A stretch of DNA of 64,000 bases from Aporrectodea caliginosa (GCA_020284085.1 JACEVL010000145.1:1359983-1423982), one strand, 5' to 3'. Shown: positions 1 through 11,937, numbered from the stretch's first letter. Translations and numbers: made by a program. Notes: generated by a model not told the origin, from the sequence alone.

Positions 1-3
1 TGA

Positions 4-1120
4 TGTAGAGAAGACGGCGACAAGATTGCATTCGACAGCGTTTTCCGGCGTCAAACAGTTAAACGTTGCGCAAAAATTACAACAAACAGCGCAAAGATAG
101 AGATTAGGGCAATTACTGTCTGCAATAACAAGAAACAAAGAGAGGCTATCCTAGTTGAAACTGAAGAAACGATGGCTATTGTTCATCTGTTGAAAGGCTA
201 ATAATGTCCGGAGTGAATCGATCGTCGGAAAGTAAGGTTGCAAGAGCCGTTGACATCGACCGTTGTTTTGCCTACTGAAATAATTCTAATAAGAAAACTA
301 AGTAACTGAACGAAGTTAAAATCGAAATATATAGCGTCTTATAGAACCGATTAAAAGGTGTTTAAGTGCTTGCGACATTTTCCATGGATTTTCTTTTACC
401 GGTATTTCAGTTATTTATTCCCACGTGGCAGTACTGGCAGATTCCAGTGTTTGATGACATTTGATGTCTGCTGTGGTTGACGTCGCCCTTCCCATTATTT
501 AGGCTTGGGACTGGCACCAGCTTGGGAATAAAGAGGCCAGATACAGGAACTTTGTCACAAAATATATCTTTGCTATTGACACGTCGTCATTAGAGCAACT
601 AATGAGTTGCAACGGGGCGACATCAACACGCTGGATATCAAGAGAGACAAAGACTCCTTGTCTTTGTTGATGAAAATAGTCGAACTGCAAGAGAAGATCG
701 AAAGACAGAGAAAATGCCAAAGACGACTGAAAACAACAAATGCACTAAAAATAAATTATGGAATTGTCTCCAGGCTTTCATTTTAAATGCATTATTGCGC
801 TGTCAGGAAAAGGAACGAAAACTATACGTAAGATGCGCGAAAAATTCGTTTGTCAGCTCCTTTCCTACAGCGTCGACACCTTTAAATTGGATATTACCTG
901 CCTAATATATTCAAAATGTTCAATTCAATTGGCATTAAAATATCATCATTGATTCCGTGTATAATAGGTTGTTGAGACGGCGATATTAAAAATGAATTGT
1001 ATTAAGGCAAAATAATTTCTCCCGCCCTAAAGGTCTATGTTGCCACAAGATGTCGTTAAACTCTGGATCCTCCTCCTCAATTTGGCATTATTTTTTAAAT
1101 CTTTAGTGTTGTCTTTTGGC
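4..1120. repeat. Segmental duplication, copy 1 of pair with 30050-31490
   Basis: This stretch aligns base for base over most of its length with 30050-31490, starting at TGTAGAGAAGA in both. It contains an inverted background unit near 340-360 (TATA-like run followed by AAAAGGTGTTTAAG) and a forward box at about 870 (GTCGACACCTTTAAATTGG). It ends in an old family-B-like tail (GATGTCGTTAAACTCTGG) near 1050. The short reading frames here do not match any family I know. The other copy carries a LINE fragment that is missing here, so this is the empty site. I see no host gene. Confidence 0.8.
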
Positions 1121-1149
1121 GATCAATCAAGTTGTGTATATTAACAATA

Positions 1150-1430
1150 TGGACGTCCTCTCCGCTCTTTAGACCATCATGACCTTCTAGTTCCTCGGTT
1201 TCGAACTGCCACAGCATAGCATCGTGCCTATCGTTGGCCCTTTGCTATGGAATGACCTCCCTGCTATAACTCGTGCTCTTCTGTTATCTGGGGTAATAAT
1301 GTTTCTGCTCGTTCTTTTAAGACTTTCTTTTTCGAGGGACCTTCGCACTGGAAGCGCCTCTAATTAGGATGTAATACTGTGAGTGGCGCTTTATAAATCC
1401 GTAAATGGAACAGAATAGAATAGAATATTA
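1150..1430 (+). mobile_element. LINE 3' end (CR1/L2-like), truncated
   Basis: In shifting frames this reads as the C-terminal tail that follows the reverse transcriptase in CR1/L2-type LINEs, including the pattern 'GPLLWNDLPA.TR'. It is followed by GGAAGCGCCTCTAATTAGG, a TTTATAAATCC block and an (AATAG)n tail. Close relatives lie at 23452-23760 (minus) and 54540-54850 (plus). It is 5'-truncated and carries frameshifts, so it is a dead copy. The assignment rests on the C-terminal pattern and on the repeated 3' end. Confidence 0.7.
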
Positions 1431-2330
1431 TAGTTCCATTAGTCATAAGTATTATAGCCCTGAATAATTAAACGGTGAGAATTTTACTAAACGGCTTCAG
1501 GACTACGGCAACGAGTCATTTTACACGCAATGAATATATAACTACGACAAAAAAATATTCTAAGGCTGTTTAAAATCGCTCTTCTGCCGCTAGATGTCTG
1601 TATATATTTTGTTATCATTCTCACACTCCGATATATCGTTATAAGTACTCTTAGGTCGACGACAAAGACCTTGGCAGCCGCCATGTGTCCTTACCATTTA
1701 CTTCAACGAATTATATAAAGAACAGTTTAGACACCTTGAAATCGGTTACTACTGACTCAATATATAACACATTTTTCGTGCAATCGCAAGATCGTTCTAT
1801 CGCCTTTATAAATTATCATTTCTGTAGTATATGAGTTTGATGTGGGATTTCCGCCTATGATAGAATGGGGCGTGGTGTATCCAGCATGCACAGAGTGTTA
1901 GCCCAGTTAGCTATAGATTATTGGTTTGAGCGTGCGTTCCATGCCCTTCTGTTCATACGGTTAATTTAATTAATTAATTCATTCATCCAGTCAATCCTAT
2001 ATTCAGAGGATTTCAGATGGGGCAGCAGATCTCACTCAATTCGCCAGAGACATTTTCCAACTGGCACCATTAGGTTAAGAAATTATAAATTAAATACACT
2101 GATAAATAGGCAGCCAACGAATTCCGCTAGGGTATACGTGTTAAGGGACACAGTGGCCGATTGGTTACCGCCCTGTATTTAGACACCTTTAATACAGTAA
2201 CAACCGGTGCTATATATATTTGACACGGTCGAAGATTGGTCGTAGTCAGTATCAGTTTATCTAAGAACTGTGAGAAATAACATTCAGAGAAAATGTTCTT
2301 ATCGGCGCAACGGTCTTTGTTGCGTTAAGA
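1431..2330. repeat. Degenerate background units, no gene
   Basis: Boxes TTTAGACACCTTGAAATCGG (about 1727) and TTTAGACACCTTTAATACAG (about 2180) mark two decayed copies of the window-wide unit. Otherwise the stretch is AT-rich unique-looking DNA with no coding signal. A tRNA box-A-like string near 1900 has no box B. Confidence 0.5.
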
Positions 2331-2545
2331 TGTCCATCCATCCGATTAGTTAGAGAGCTCGCCTTGTAGCATGGAGATTAAGGGTTCGAGCTTCCTCCCT
2401 TGAAACAGTTACTGTGTAAGGACCGAGAGCAGGTCCTTCAGTCACTATTGCTGAACGCCATCGATTGATGATTCGTTATGCAAAATAGCGCTTAGCAAAT
2501 GCGTAGAAGTTCTTAAAAAAATTATAATACTAATAATATTGCAAA
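2330..2545 (+). mobile_element. tRNA-derived SINE (third family)
   Basis: A box-A-like TAGTTAGAGAGCTCGCC lies at about 2346-2363 and a box-B-like GGGTTCGAGCTTCC at about 2382. The spacing fits an internal pol III promoter. The body contains GTCCTTCAGTCACTATTGCTG, and an AT-rich run with TAATAATA follows. The arms do not pair as a functional tRNA, so this is a SINE and not a tRNA gene. No second copy is obvious in the window. Confidence 0.55.
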
Positions 2546-2605
2546 TAGCAATAATAACAATGGCAATCATGGTATTAACAATAAAAACAACAAAATTTAT
2601 AATAA

Positions 2606-3450
2606 TTGTTCACGCCTTCGTTACTGGTCGTTATTGACCACTGCTGCCGTTCCTTGCTGGCCTTCTCCCTTGGGGTTCTGAGACGGATAGATCGAGTTCT
2701 GCGCTCGGCTGCTCGGCTTATTGGGCGGCTTCCTATTCGCCTCTGTCTCTGCATAAACGCGCGATGTGTTGCATTGGCTGCCTGTGTCTCAGAGGATTTC
2801 AAACCGCACTGCTGCTCTGTTTTCTCGTTGCGTTCTTGGCTGTTCTCCATCTTACATGCGCGATATTTGCCGCCCAGTGTCCGACGTTGCAGCGCTTTCG
2901 TTCTACGACGAGGGGTGTGCTCCCAGCCAAGCCACGGGCTCGCTTGGCTATTAGGCAGCGCCGTAATTTTTTTGGTTTTGGGCCCTTCCATCTGGAATGG
3001 CCTCCCGCTTTAGCTCTTCGCTTTACTAGTGAGCCATCCGGAATGGCCTCCCGCTTTAGCTCTTCGCTTTACTAGTGAGCCATCCGGAATGGCCTCCCGC
3101 TTTAGCTCTTCGCTTTACTAGTGAGCCATCCGGAATGGCCTCCCGCTTTAGCTCTTCGCTTTACTAGTGAGCCATCCGGAATGGCCTCCCGCTTTAGCTC
3201 TTCGCTTTACTAGTGAGCCATCCGGAATGGCCTCCCGCTTTAGCTCTTCGCTTTACTAGTGAGCCATCCGGAATGGCCTCCCGCTTTAGCTCTTCGCTTT
3301 ACTAGTGAGCCATCCGGAAGGGTTCAGCAAGTCCCTCGAGTCTTTTTTTAATTTAGTCGTGGCTGGGCTGGGAGCGCTCCTGAGTAGGTTCTTGAAGGGG
3401 CGCTATATAAATGCTATGAATAAATGAATGAATGAATGAATGAATGAATG
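2606..3450 (+). mobile_element. LINE 3' part (CR1/L2-like), frameshifted
   Basis: Across two reading frames the sequence gives a typical end of a CR1/L2-like LINE polyprotein: 'LRRIDRVLRSAARLIG' (about 2680-2740), 'LHWLPVSQRIS' (about 2766-2800), then 'VVGPSIWNGLPLA' (about 2965-3005). Several indels break the frame. The tail region was expanded into a 46-bp array (2989-3318). The 3' end, GGGAGCGCTCCTGAGTAGG then GGGGCGCTATATAAATGC, is followed by an (AATG)n tail. The same 3' end occurs on the tRNA-headed SINEs of this window, so this LINE type is their likely source of retrotransposition machinery. Confidence 0.8.
2989..3318 (+). repeat. 46-bp tandem repeat, seven copies
   Basis: Copies begin at 2989, 3035, 3081, 3127, 3173, 3219 and 3265, with a partial one at 3311. 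Each starts CATCYGGAATGGCCTCCCG and ends TTTACTAGTGAGC, and all copies after the first look identical. The unit is a piece of the LINE C-terminal coding sequence. As 46 is not a multiple of three, each copy is read in a different frame. Confidence 0.97.
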
Positions 3451-4241
3451 AACAGACAGACACATACGTAGACATACAGACAAGCAGACACATAAAAAGG
3501 CAGAAACAGACAAAGTTATTTTTCCCATCTTGTTTCCTAATACCTATTTAGCTGTATTATCCCATAGGAAAAGTGAGAACTGTACTTCATAATAATTAAA
3601 CACCTCTTGTAAGCTGCGTATTCGCCGTATAAGTAAAAGCAGAAGAGCGCTACGATATTGAAATAGAAATGTAGTTGTAGTTTGAACATGTTGAAAACAA
3701 ACTTTAAACAATTGTAATACATATATGTGCCCAAGAAGGCTATGTTTTGCAACTTAATGAAACTTATATTCGAGTGTGTTAGAATTCTGAACAGTCTACG
3801 GGTAAAAGGGCGCCTTTGTAAATTACCTGTATCATTTAGTGTTTTTGTGCTGGTTTTTTATATCTTATTGTTATTATATTTTTAAGTATAATGGTAAATA
3901 GTAAATGTTGTCACAAGAGAACATTAAACTGAAGATTAATAAATAATCACTGTGAAATACAAAGCAGACTAAGAATCTAACGTCATGATATTATTATACC
4001 TAAATTTGTATCGAATAATTTAATCACAATATGTGTATCACAGACAGTATCCGATGCATTACTTTATGCTGTTAAACATTGAATATTTGTGACATTGTAA
4101 GGATATATTTTAACACCTGGTGTCACTTGGACGCTAAGTGTCACGTTTTCATTGTATGGTACACCTTGTGAATTGTCGTCAACGGCCTTTGATGTCACAA
4201 GGCGACGATAAACCTTGGAATAATAATAAATACGATATTGT
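3451..4241. repeat. AT-rich spacer with one degenerate unit
   Basis: A decayed box (ATTAAACACCTCTTGTAAG) is at about 3592. The rest is AT-rich with a minus-strand reading frame of 71 codons (3537-3752), which has hydrophobic composition typical of AT-rich noise. No gene is supported. Confidence 0.45.
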
Positions 4242-4356
4242 AACTCTGCCACTGCTCGTGTTCTGGCAGTCCCAGTCCCAAGCCTGGACAAAGGAGGAGG
4301 GCGACGCTAACGATCGTTGTTATCACACAGTGTTGTTAAACTGAAACTACTACTAC
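4242..4356 (+). mobile_element. Short retroposon, family A
   Basis: This is a full-length family A copy: it opens AACTCTGCCACTGCTCG, has AAGGAGGAGGGCGACGC in the middle, and ends TGTTGTTAAACTGAAAC with an (ACT)n tail. The family is about 105-127 bp. Clean 13-bp target duplications are seen at 34828-34942 and 8-9-bp ones elsewhere. There is no pol III box A/B pair and no open frame. I read it as a very short LINE-mobilised element. Confidence 0.75.
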
Positions 4357-5875
4357 GGTACTACATTTATCTCGAGTATTAGAATTAATCAAAAATAAGT
4401 TCTGCCGTAAGACAGTCTCAATCCATATTCGCCCTAAAATATTATATATATGAGTAGTGTGTAGACTATTGATTCTAACACTACTTATATGATCAAAAGA
4501 GCGGTCCTCTATTTGTCGTAGACCCTACTGTGTTGTGCTCATAAGATATCATTGCATTATGTTAACAAATGTCTCATCGTGCGTATTATTATTACACAAA
4601 CTGACTCTACTAACTGGATTTTTCCTTGATTATCTACTTGACGACAGTTTTAGAGCCTATACTAAAGATTTTGAAGTTGAAAATGTTCTAACGTTCACCA
4701 GATGGCGATGTCCTTATGTCACCGTCGAGTTTTCCTCTTATTGCGATTAATTTAGATGATGATACCAATCTGATAATTCTTCAGTTTAGTTTTCGTCACT
4801 TGTAAGAAGCGAGGTAGATAAAATCTAATAAAACTTAAACAAAATGAGAAATGTATAGTTTTCGTTACAAGCGTTTCAAAGGTGTCTAAGCAGAGTTTAA
4901 TGATTTTACAGTAATGCGTTTAGCATTGCGTAGAAACATTGGCGTAACGAATGGGGAGCACAGCACAAGGGGCAAAATTAGTTGTCGCTGGTAAGTACTA
5001 CACGACAAAAACTGTATTATTAAACTCAATAATTCAATTTACTAAATTTTAAAAATAAGCACAATTTGGTTTTAAATTTAAAATGCGGCAAGATTACTGA
5101 CTACCAAAAATCCGCTCTATTGACGTGTCAGAAAAAGAAAGAAAATGTTCTCACACGTTTCGTCAATAAATTACTTGTTTGATGGCGTAACTGCCGTATT
5201 CTTAAAAGCATTTTCTTCTCTTTTTAAAGCACAAATAATTATAATTTCATCACTGGAAATACATGCCACGTTTCTAGTAAAATCAACTTTCAGTAAGCTG
5301 CAGTTGACTCTGACGTATTCACGAAGCGCAATGGGCCAAACCGATTGAGTAATTTTGCGATTCTGAGCATTGTTAAAGTAGTTTTAGATAAAATAGATTT
5401 TGACAAAATAATAGATGCGTTTGCATCTGCAGAAGTTAGAAAATTAGCTTACAGCCGGTAGTTTTAAGCCTTTGAAGTTTCTTATCCTTCTTAATCTTAG
5501 GGCAGTTAATAGAAAAATTAAATAGAAACCTTCTATACAATGTCGCTAGAGCCTTGAAACTTATTCCAACGTTAGACTCCGTCTAGACACCTTAGATAGT
5601 TTGTTTCAGACGCTATAAATAATCCACATTTCCACCCGTTTTGTTTCTGCCCTATGCTGGTAGTGTCAGTCCGAAGCTGGTGTAAAGGAGGGGCGATGCA
5701 ATCATCTTTGTTTTGACACTGCGTCGTTAATTAATTAGAAACCACTATGGCAGATCACAGATGATCAAGAATGTACGGTATTGTTCGGAAGAGTACAAAA
5801 TCCATGGTAGAAGAGCTGACCGTTTGTCAAAAACTGCACACAAAAGAGGCGCGAAATTTAGTATGTTTGTTTCCT
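4357..5875. repeat. Background units, both orientations
   Basis: An inverted box (CAAAGGTGTCTAAGCAGAG) is at about 4878 and a forward box (GTCTAGACACCTTAGATAG) at about 5585. A degenerate family-A-like segment is at 5645-5730 (TCAGTCCGAAGCTGGTG, TAAAGGAGGGGCGATGC). Reading frames up to 71 codons do not resemble any family. No gene. Confidence 0.45.
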
Positions 5876-5880
5876 TGTAT

Positions 5881-6090
5881 GAGCACTTGTTATAGCGCCC
5901 CTTCAAGATTTCTACTCAGAAGCGCTCCCGACTACAGCGCCGACACTGAATCGGAGTTTCACGCCGAAGCGCATGAGCAATTGCGAGAGAAGGACTTGCC
6001 CAGGGTCCCTACGAGGCGGCTTGAGGTGGATTCGAACTCGAAACCCTCCGGCTGCAAGGCACCGAACATACCCCTATACCACAGCGCCCC
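5881..6090 (-). mobile_element. tRNA-derived SINE2
   Basis: Read on the minus strand it begins with a tRNA-like head: box A in GGTATAGGGGTATGTTCGG and box B as GGGTTTCGAGTTCGAATCC-type sequence. A body follows, then the 3' end GGGAGCGCTTCTGAGTAG and GGGGCGCTATAACAAG. Related copies are at 21706-21905 (minus), 51838-52190 (plus) and a 3' fragment at 32766-32810. The 3' 40 bases closely match the LINE tail near 3380-3415. Confidence 0.85.
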
Positions 6091-6759
6091 ACAATGTAGT
6101 AGTAGTAGTTTATTATTTCCATATGTACATACGTATCAATAAATCATACAACAGCGCATACAGTAAAGTCACAGAAGTACAACATCATCAATTAATAATA
6201 TCAATAATAGGGAGCAATAGGCTTGCAATAGACATCGAGAGAGACGCAAACATCGCAATCAGAATCTACCCCTATCACGAAACAGTCAACTACTCGGCAA
6301 ACAATACAGAATGGATTCACATAAGAGTGAAAATATTAATACGATGCAGAAAGCAATAAAGACAGCGACCTCTGGTGTTAAAATCATTCGTTGATCAGAT
6401 ATTAGATTTATGGATCTATTTGGAAAGAAAAATCGTATGCCAAATGTGGTAAAGCAAAAACCATCCGATTTCATTACACACCTTTTAAATGATGTCCATA
6501 ACACTATTATATACCTACGCAATTTTGTGTAATCAATGTAGTTTGACATTTCCCAAAAACGCATGTATCTCAGGCTCCACGTTAACGGCTCTTTCAGCCA
6601 TAAGATATTTTAGAAAACGGACGATATTTTAATGACAAAAAATAGAACATGTCGCTAAACACTCAAAACTACGGCCAGTATAAGACTCTGTTTAGACACC
6701 TAAATAATTTGTTTCAGAAGCCGTATATCATCGTAATTTTTATACCTAAAGTCTGCTAC
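6091..6759 (+). repeat. Background unit with clear monomer spacing
   Basis: Boxes at about 6478 (ACACACCTTTTAAATG) and 6690 (GTTTAGACACCTAAAT) lie about 212 bp apart. Between them are a TATA-like run (about 6510), box ii (CACGTTAACGGCTCTTTCAG, about 6580) and box iii (ATGTCGCTAAACACTC, about 6650). This is one of the cleanest monomers in the window. The block at 6230-6440 recurs near 7200, 10020, 36640, 41630 and 44340. Confidence 0.6.
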
Positions 6760-6873
6760 TGTCCGTAGTTGCTAATTATTACTTCGTTGTATTATAATTA
6801 TTATTGTTTTATGCTGTATGTCCCATTGTGCGTTTGCAAGTGGTGTAATTAAGAATATACTTACTTACTTACT
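6760..6873 (+). mobile_element. LINE 3' end with (ACTT)n tail
   Basis: A short 3' fragment ends GTGCGTTTGCAAGTGGTG and AAGAATATACTTACTTAC. The same terminal block is found at 30296-30567, 36850-37975, 57430-57830 (minus), 29505-29790 (minus) and 47862-48083 (minus), which defines one LINE family with a four-base ACTT tail. Confidence 0.7.
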
Positions 6874-9829
6874 ACAGTAGTGCCAGTCCAAAACGTGGAC
6901 AAAGGAGACTTATAGAGATAACGATCATTGCCAAGCACAGTGTCGTTAAGCAGTAACTACTCAATCAACTCTGCCAATACTCGTAGTATGACGGTCCTTG
7001 GCACGGATGCAAGATGACGACGCTAATCATCTCTTTTATAACAGAGCGCCGTAAAACAGCAACTAACCAATCAGTCGCTTTTAGGTCGAAGTCGGCTAAG
7101 GATGAGACTGTTGGGCGGTCATGTTCGGGTGAGTTTAAACCCCAAAATGAAAGAGCTGAACATTCAACGAATACAAGAAATATCATCGAAAATGGGTTGA
7201 AACTTACAATGGACATCGCTAGAAACATCGAGAAAGTCGCACTCAGAAGCGTCCAGCACCGTGGAAGAGTCGATCGTTTGAGAAATCACAGAAGATAATG
7301 AATTGAAGGGAAATGTTTAACAGATAAGAAGGCGCTAAGGTTCTACCGCACCGCCTCATCCAGCGTCAAAGAGCCAAACGTTGCGAAAATATTGCAACAA
7401 GCAACCAAAGACAGAGAGGCGGGTAATTGCTGTCTGCAATTACAAGATCAAACAGAAGAGGCGATTGGTTGGATAGTTACTGTTTAACGATGTTGCGTTA
7501 TTACAACGAAGATTAGCGTCGCCCTCCTTCCTTATCGAGGCTTGGGACTGACACTGCCAGAGTACAGGCAGGGGCATCTTGAGTTTAACATCTTAAGGCA
7601 ACACATGTCTGATATGGTTGAAAGCGTGTCTGTTCCTAAATTACGTCCTACCTTGAATCGAACTCCCGTTTACCCCTACGCCAGTCGAGATTCCGTAGAT
7701 TGCATTCTACGGAAGCACATGTTAGTGTTACCAGTCTACTTATTGATATGTTTGGGTCCGAAGTTAATGCGGATTTGTTGATACTAATAACGAATCTACA
7801 GTGTTTTTTATACCAACGTTTAACGTCGTCTTATGACATCAAAGGCCGTTGACGACAATACAGGAAAGATACAATTCAATGATGACAAGAAACTTATAGC
7901 ATCCGAATGACACCATCAAATGTGTCAAACAGAGCTTTACAATTTCACTAATATTCAATATTTTTGTAACATAAGGTAGTTCATCTTATTCTGTCTATTA
8001 TTTCTATATTCTGACAAAAGATTCCATGCAAATTAAACAATGATTCGATACAAATTTAATTTTATAATAATATCATGACGTTAGATTCTTATTCTACTTG
8101 TACTCTTTTAAGTGATTATTTATTAATTTTCAGTTTAACGTCATCTCACCAATAGAGAACCACCGCGCTGCCAATACTTATATGACGAATGCAAACTTTA
8201 AAAGAGGTGTGTAATTATTTTACACACAATGATAACTGATTTATCCGATTGGTATCGAAAAAACTGTTAAAATCAGGAAACATCAACAAAGACGATCTTA
8301 TCTAATTTAATATGCAATGTCTTTCAGTATTTTGTTCTAACCTAAAATACTGCTGACAATAATAGAGTCTGTCGAAATCTATTGAACGAAATATTAATTG
8401 AAGTAAACAGTGCCTGAAAGAAGCGATTAATTTATTTTTTGTGTTTTCAACATTTATCGATTTTTGGATTGTCCAAATAAATCGCACATGGCAGTAGCTG
8501 TAGTTTCCTGTGTCTTAACGACAACCTATGGTTCCTGCAGGGGCCGTTGAGGCTGTTCTCGCCCTTTACCAGGCAGGGGAGGTATTGTATTGTATTGTAT
8601 TTTCGTTTATTGATCAACTCTGACTGTCATAACCCAGCTAGTTACAAGGTTCTTCATCGATAGTCGGCTTGAGTGAAATGCATTTAGCGATTTTATGGAT
8701 TGTCGTTGAGTCTGTTCTCGTCCTTTACCAGGCTTGCAGCTGTTTTAGTCCACACGAACGGTGGGAAGTGTTAGAAATAATTGCTGCCGTCTGCTTTTGT
8801 GTCCAAAAGATGTCTTTTAACTATGGAATCAATCTCCTCCTTGAACTTCAAAATGTATATTAGGCTTGCACTTTGCACCTGCCTACGAAAGGAAAGCGTG
8901 AGAACTTATTTTTTTACATCGACATCACCAGATTTGGATGTCGTTACGCTTTTTGATTCCATCTCCAACTCCGCCACTGCCCGTATTTTGGTAGTGCCAA
9001 ACCCAAGAGAAGATAAAGGAGGAGGGCGACACTAATCATTTTGTTACGACACAGCCTTGTTTAGCAGTAATTAACTAATCGATTATTCATCCGAAAATAA
9101 AAAACCTACGTAAGATATCTTAAAGCACACAAATAGACAGCTGTGTTTAAACACCATTAAATCGGATGTTTCTAAGAATATATAAATTTAAATTTCTTTT
9201 ATGCGCCACTGCAATCCTGGGATAAGTCTAATCTTAAGAAATGGACACTAGAAAACTTTAGGTAACATGTCGCCAAACATTCTAATACACGGCTATTATT
9301 TGGCTCTGTTCCGACACTTCAGTTTATTTCCAACACCCTTATCAGTGATATTTTAGAGAATTCGCTTACGGTATAAGTACAAGCCAGAGTGAAAACTGTA
9401 AACAAAATCCTATCGCCATCAACTGCCTTTGATTCATAAGAGTTGTCGTTAAACTGCTCCATTGAAACTTAACTAATCTATCGGGAAAAGTAAATACATT
9501 TCCGTAACATGTCGAAACAGTTCAAAAACATGGATGCGTGTAGAAAGCATTAATTGACTCTTTCAATACTTCTGGTTCAATCAATAACTTCTTCTATTTC
9601 AAAGTGCAGTCGATTTTAACGGCCCTGGTTGCTCTAAGACAATGTTAGAGAATGAACGTCACTTGCTTTGCTTAATGGAAAGAGAAAGTAGGCAATATTC
9701 ATTATAGGCCTACAATGTAGCTACAGCCGAGATATTTAAATCAACGGCTAGCGTTAGACCATGCCTAGATATCTCAGATAGTTTGTTTCCGACGCTGTTG
9801 ATAATCAAAATTTTCTCTCAGTCGCATTC
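6874..9829. repeat. Mosaic of degenerate units, no gene
   Basis: Blocks recur elsewhere in the window. The region at 6990-7450 shares GTCGCACTCAGAAGCG-type blocks with 29930 and 36660. 8300-9180 is paralogous to parts of 12990-13600, 28400-29110 and 39890-40960. An 87-codon minus frame and a 94-codon plus frame overlap at 6965-7298, but both run through repeat sequence. A (GTATT)n microsatellite at 8583-8605 may be the tail of a small retroposed fragment. I see no host gene. Confidence 0.5.
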
Positions 9830-11271
9830 ATCCAGAACTCTGGTAGTGCCAGGCCGAAGCTGGGGTTAAGGAGGGGCGACACGAATCATCTGTGTTATGA
9901 CACGGCAGCATAATTAGAAACTATTATGGCATGTCACAGAGGGATCAAGGATGTGCGGAAGTGTTCTGAAGCTTCTAAGTAGAAGATCTGATCGTTTATC
10001 AAAAGAGCACAAAAATAGGCGCAAAACTTACAAAAGACATCGAAAGAAAGACGCAAACGTTGCACTCAGAAACGCCTTCTATCGTGAAAATGTCAACCAC
10101 TCGGCAAACTACAGAAGGAAATAAAAAAGAGGGAAATGTTATTACTACAACAGAGAAGAAAGCGCAAAGGTTTTAACTCGATAGCGTCCTCTAGTGCGAA
10201 AATCAGTCGTTGTCCAGAAAACGTTGAATTAATTAGATGTTTGGAAAAGAAAATGGTATGCCAAACGTGGTAGAGCACTTTATTCCACGGCTTTATTTAG
10301 ACACCTTTTAATCGATTTTTGAAACACAATATAAGGTATTTTCGTTAAATGACCATTGAATTTCCTTCGGATTTAGCAAAGCAAGCTCGAAATTAACGAC
10401 TTTGGCAGCCGAAAGGCATTGCTAAAAAATGACAACACAACCGAATTAATATATATAGCAACAACAAAGAAATAGGAGGCGCCAAATAAATAACTTTATA
10501 GGTAGATAATCTTTTTAACGCAGCGTCCTTAAACAGCAACTAGCCACCAATCGGCAGCTTTTCAACAGGCGTCATAGTCAACGGTCAACTAGTCAACGAG
10601 CAACCCTTCGCTGATGGATGCAGGACAATGTAAATTGCGACAACCGTGACACATTTCCTGATCTTTTGCCGAAAGCAGACGACACTGCAATTGAGACTTC
10701 AAGATGAATGTCGCCCTCAACAGTTGACCTACACTATTCGGACAATGCTAACACACCCGAACTGCCTCGACTTCATCTATAAATATCTTAAAGCCATAAA
10801 GTAAACCTGCATCTGTTAGGTTGTTGAGACGGTGATATTAAAAATATAAGCTGTATTAAGCCAAAATTATTTCGGTCGAAGTCAAAATGCCTTTTGCCGT
10901 AAGATGTCGTTAAACTCTGGATCCATCCAATTAGTGCATTGGTCCAGCGACCAAATATGTAGAGTGCGGTCGACGTTAACGGGCCTGGCAGCCATAAGAC
11001 GTTGCTAAAAACGGACACCACTTCTAATGCTAATGAGAGAAGAAAATCAAAAATTTAAAGGAAGATGTCGAAAAAGCAATCCAACTTATCACTCCACTTA
11101 GACACCTTTAAATAGTTTCTTTCGAAAACTATATTATAGACAGATTTCGCTCCAATGATAATCGTCTTCACATTGGCGATTCATTAAAGAAGGTCGACCT
11201 TAACGGCCGTGGAAGCCATAAGACGCTGTTAAACAATGGAACAGAAAACTTTACTTGAGAATAAGGTGTGA

Positions 11272-11926
11272 CCGATTGGCATTTTTGCCGATTTCTTATT
11301 CCGGATAGTTGGCCTGCTTTTCGATGATTCCGGATCCGATCCGATTAATCGGCAATATTCATTTTATTTTTTATTTCTAATAATAATAATAATAATTCTT
11401 CCTTTATTGAAACAATCCGGTTGACACATCGCAACCGGTACAGTTTACAGTTATGCAATTGAAACAATTCACAAGAACGCAAATGACAGAAGACATAAAT
11501 CTTAACTACTAACAGAACAGACAGCCTGCAAACACAAAGCACGTCCGCCCTAACGGGGCTCGAACTCGGTACCTCTCGCTCTCTACGCCAGATGTTATCC
11601 AATGTTATCCAAATGCGCTATCGGGGCCCCCTACCCCCGAAGACACTGTTTTCCACACAAAAGCCCGACTGTCCGCCATTTTGTTGATGCGTCGACTCGC
11701 AATTTTATTATTTTACACGGACTTATAATGATAAAGAATAAAGATTACCGCAGGAGGTCGCCAGGACAGGTTACTATTTTTTATTAATGAAAAAAGGAAT
11801 TGTTTCTGGTCAAAATATTATTTCTTTCGGCATTTGGATCGGTCCAGCGATGCGCTGATTCCGATTAATCGGCCCAGGGCAAAAATCGGCGCAAACCGAT
11901 TTCCGATTCAAGAATCGGTCAACCCT
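11272..11926. mobile_element. MITE with ACCGATT termini, copy 1 (interrupted)
   Basis: The ends are inverted repeats: left AAGGTGTGACCGATTGGC, right AATCGGTCAACCCT. Copies are at 43521-43833 and 47255-47653. All three sit at the same position in the triplicated segment, between ACAATGGAACAGAAAAC and the next unit. Flanks resemble an 8-10 bp duplication (ACTTGAGA / ACTTGAAT), which would suit hAT, but they are too eroded to be sure. There is no coding sequence. A SINE1 is inserted in this copy only. Confidence 0.75.
11378..11637 (-). mobile_element. tRNA-derived SINE1
   Basis: On the minus strand a tRNA-like head has box A (TAGCGCATTTGG) and box B (GAGTTCGAGCCC), then a conserved body (AGGCTGTCTGTTCTGTTAGT) and a CCGGTTGCGATGTG block, ending TTCAATAAAGGAAGAATT and (ATT)n. 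Copies are at 48443-48808, 49206-49459 and a 3' piece at 32661-32735. A short internal duplication (ATGTTATCCA) lies in the head. Confidence 0.88.
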
Positions 11927-11937
11927 ACTTGAATTGT

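Larger units (their letters stand above)
9830..11930 (+). repeat. Segmental triplication, copy 1
   Basis: This matches 41460-43850 and 44130-47700 in order and orientation. Shared landmarks include TGGTAGTGCCAGGCCGAAGC (start), CGTTGTCCAGAAAACGTTG-type blocks, GCGTCCTTAAACAGCAACTA, GTCAACTAGTCAACGAGCAA and the AGGGTGTGACCGATTGG MITE. This copy has the TIR-element and hAT sites of the other copies empty, but carries a SINE in the MITE. Confidence 0.85.

Noticed and set aside
1890..1910. Box-A-like TAGCCCAGTTAG as a tRNA/SINE start
   Set aside because: No box B within a suitable distance.
2989..3318. CRISPR-like array
   Set aside because: The 46-bp units abut directly with no unique spacers, in a eukaryotic LINE. 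The same applies to 58255-58645 and 63238-63318.
7014..7298. 94-codon charged protein
   Set aside because: The frame overlaps repeated blocks seen at 29.9, 36.6 and 41.6 kb, where it is not kept open.
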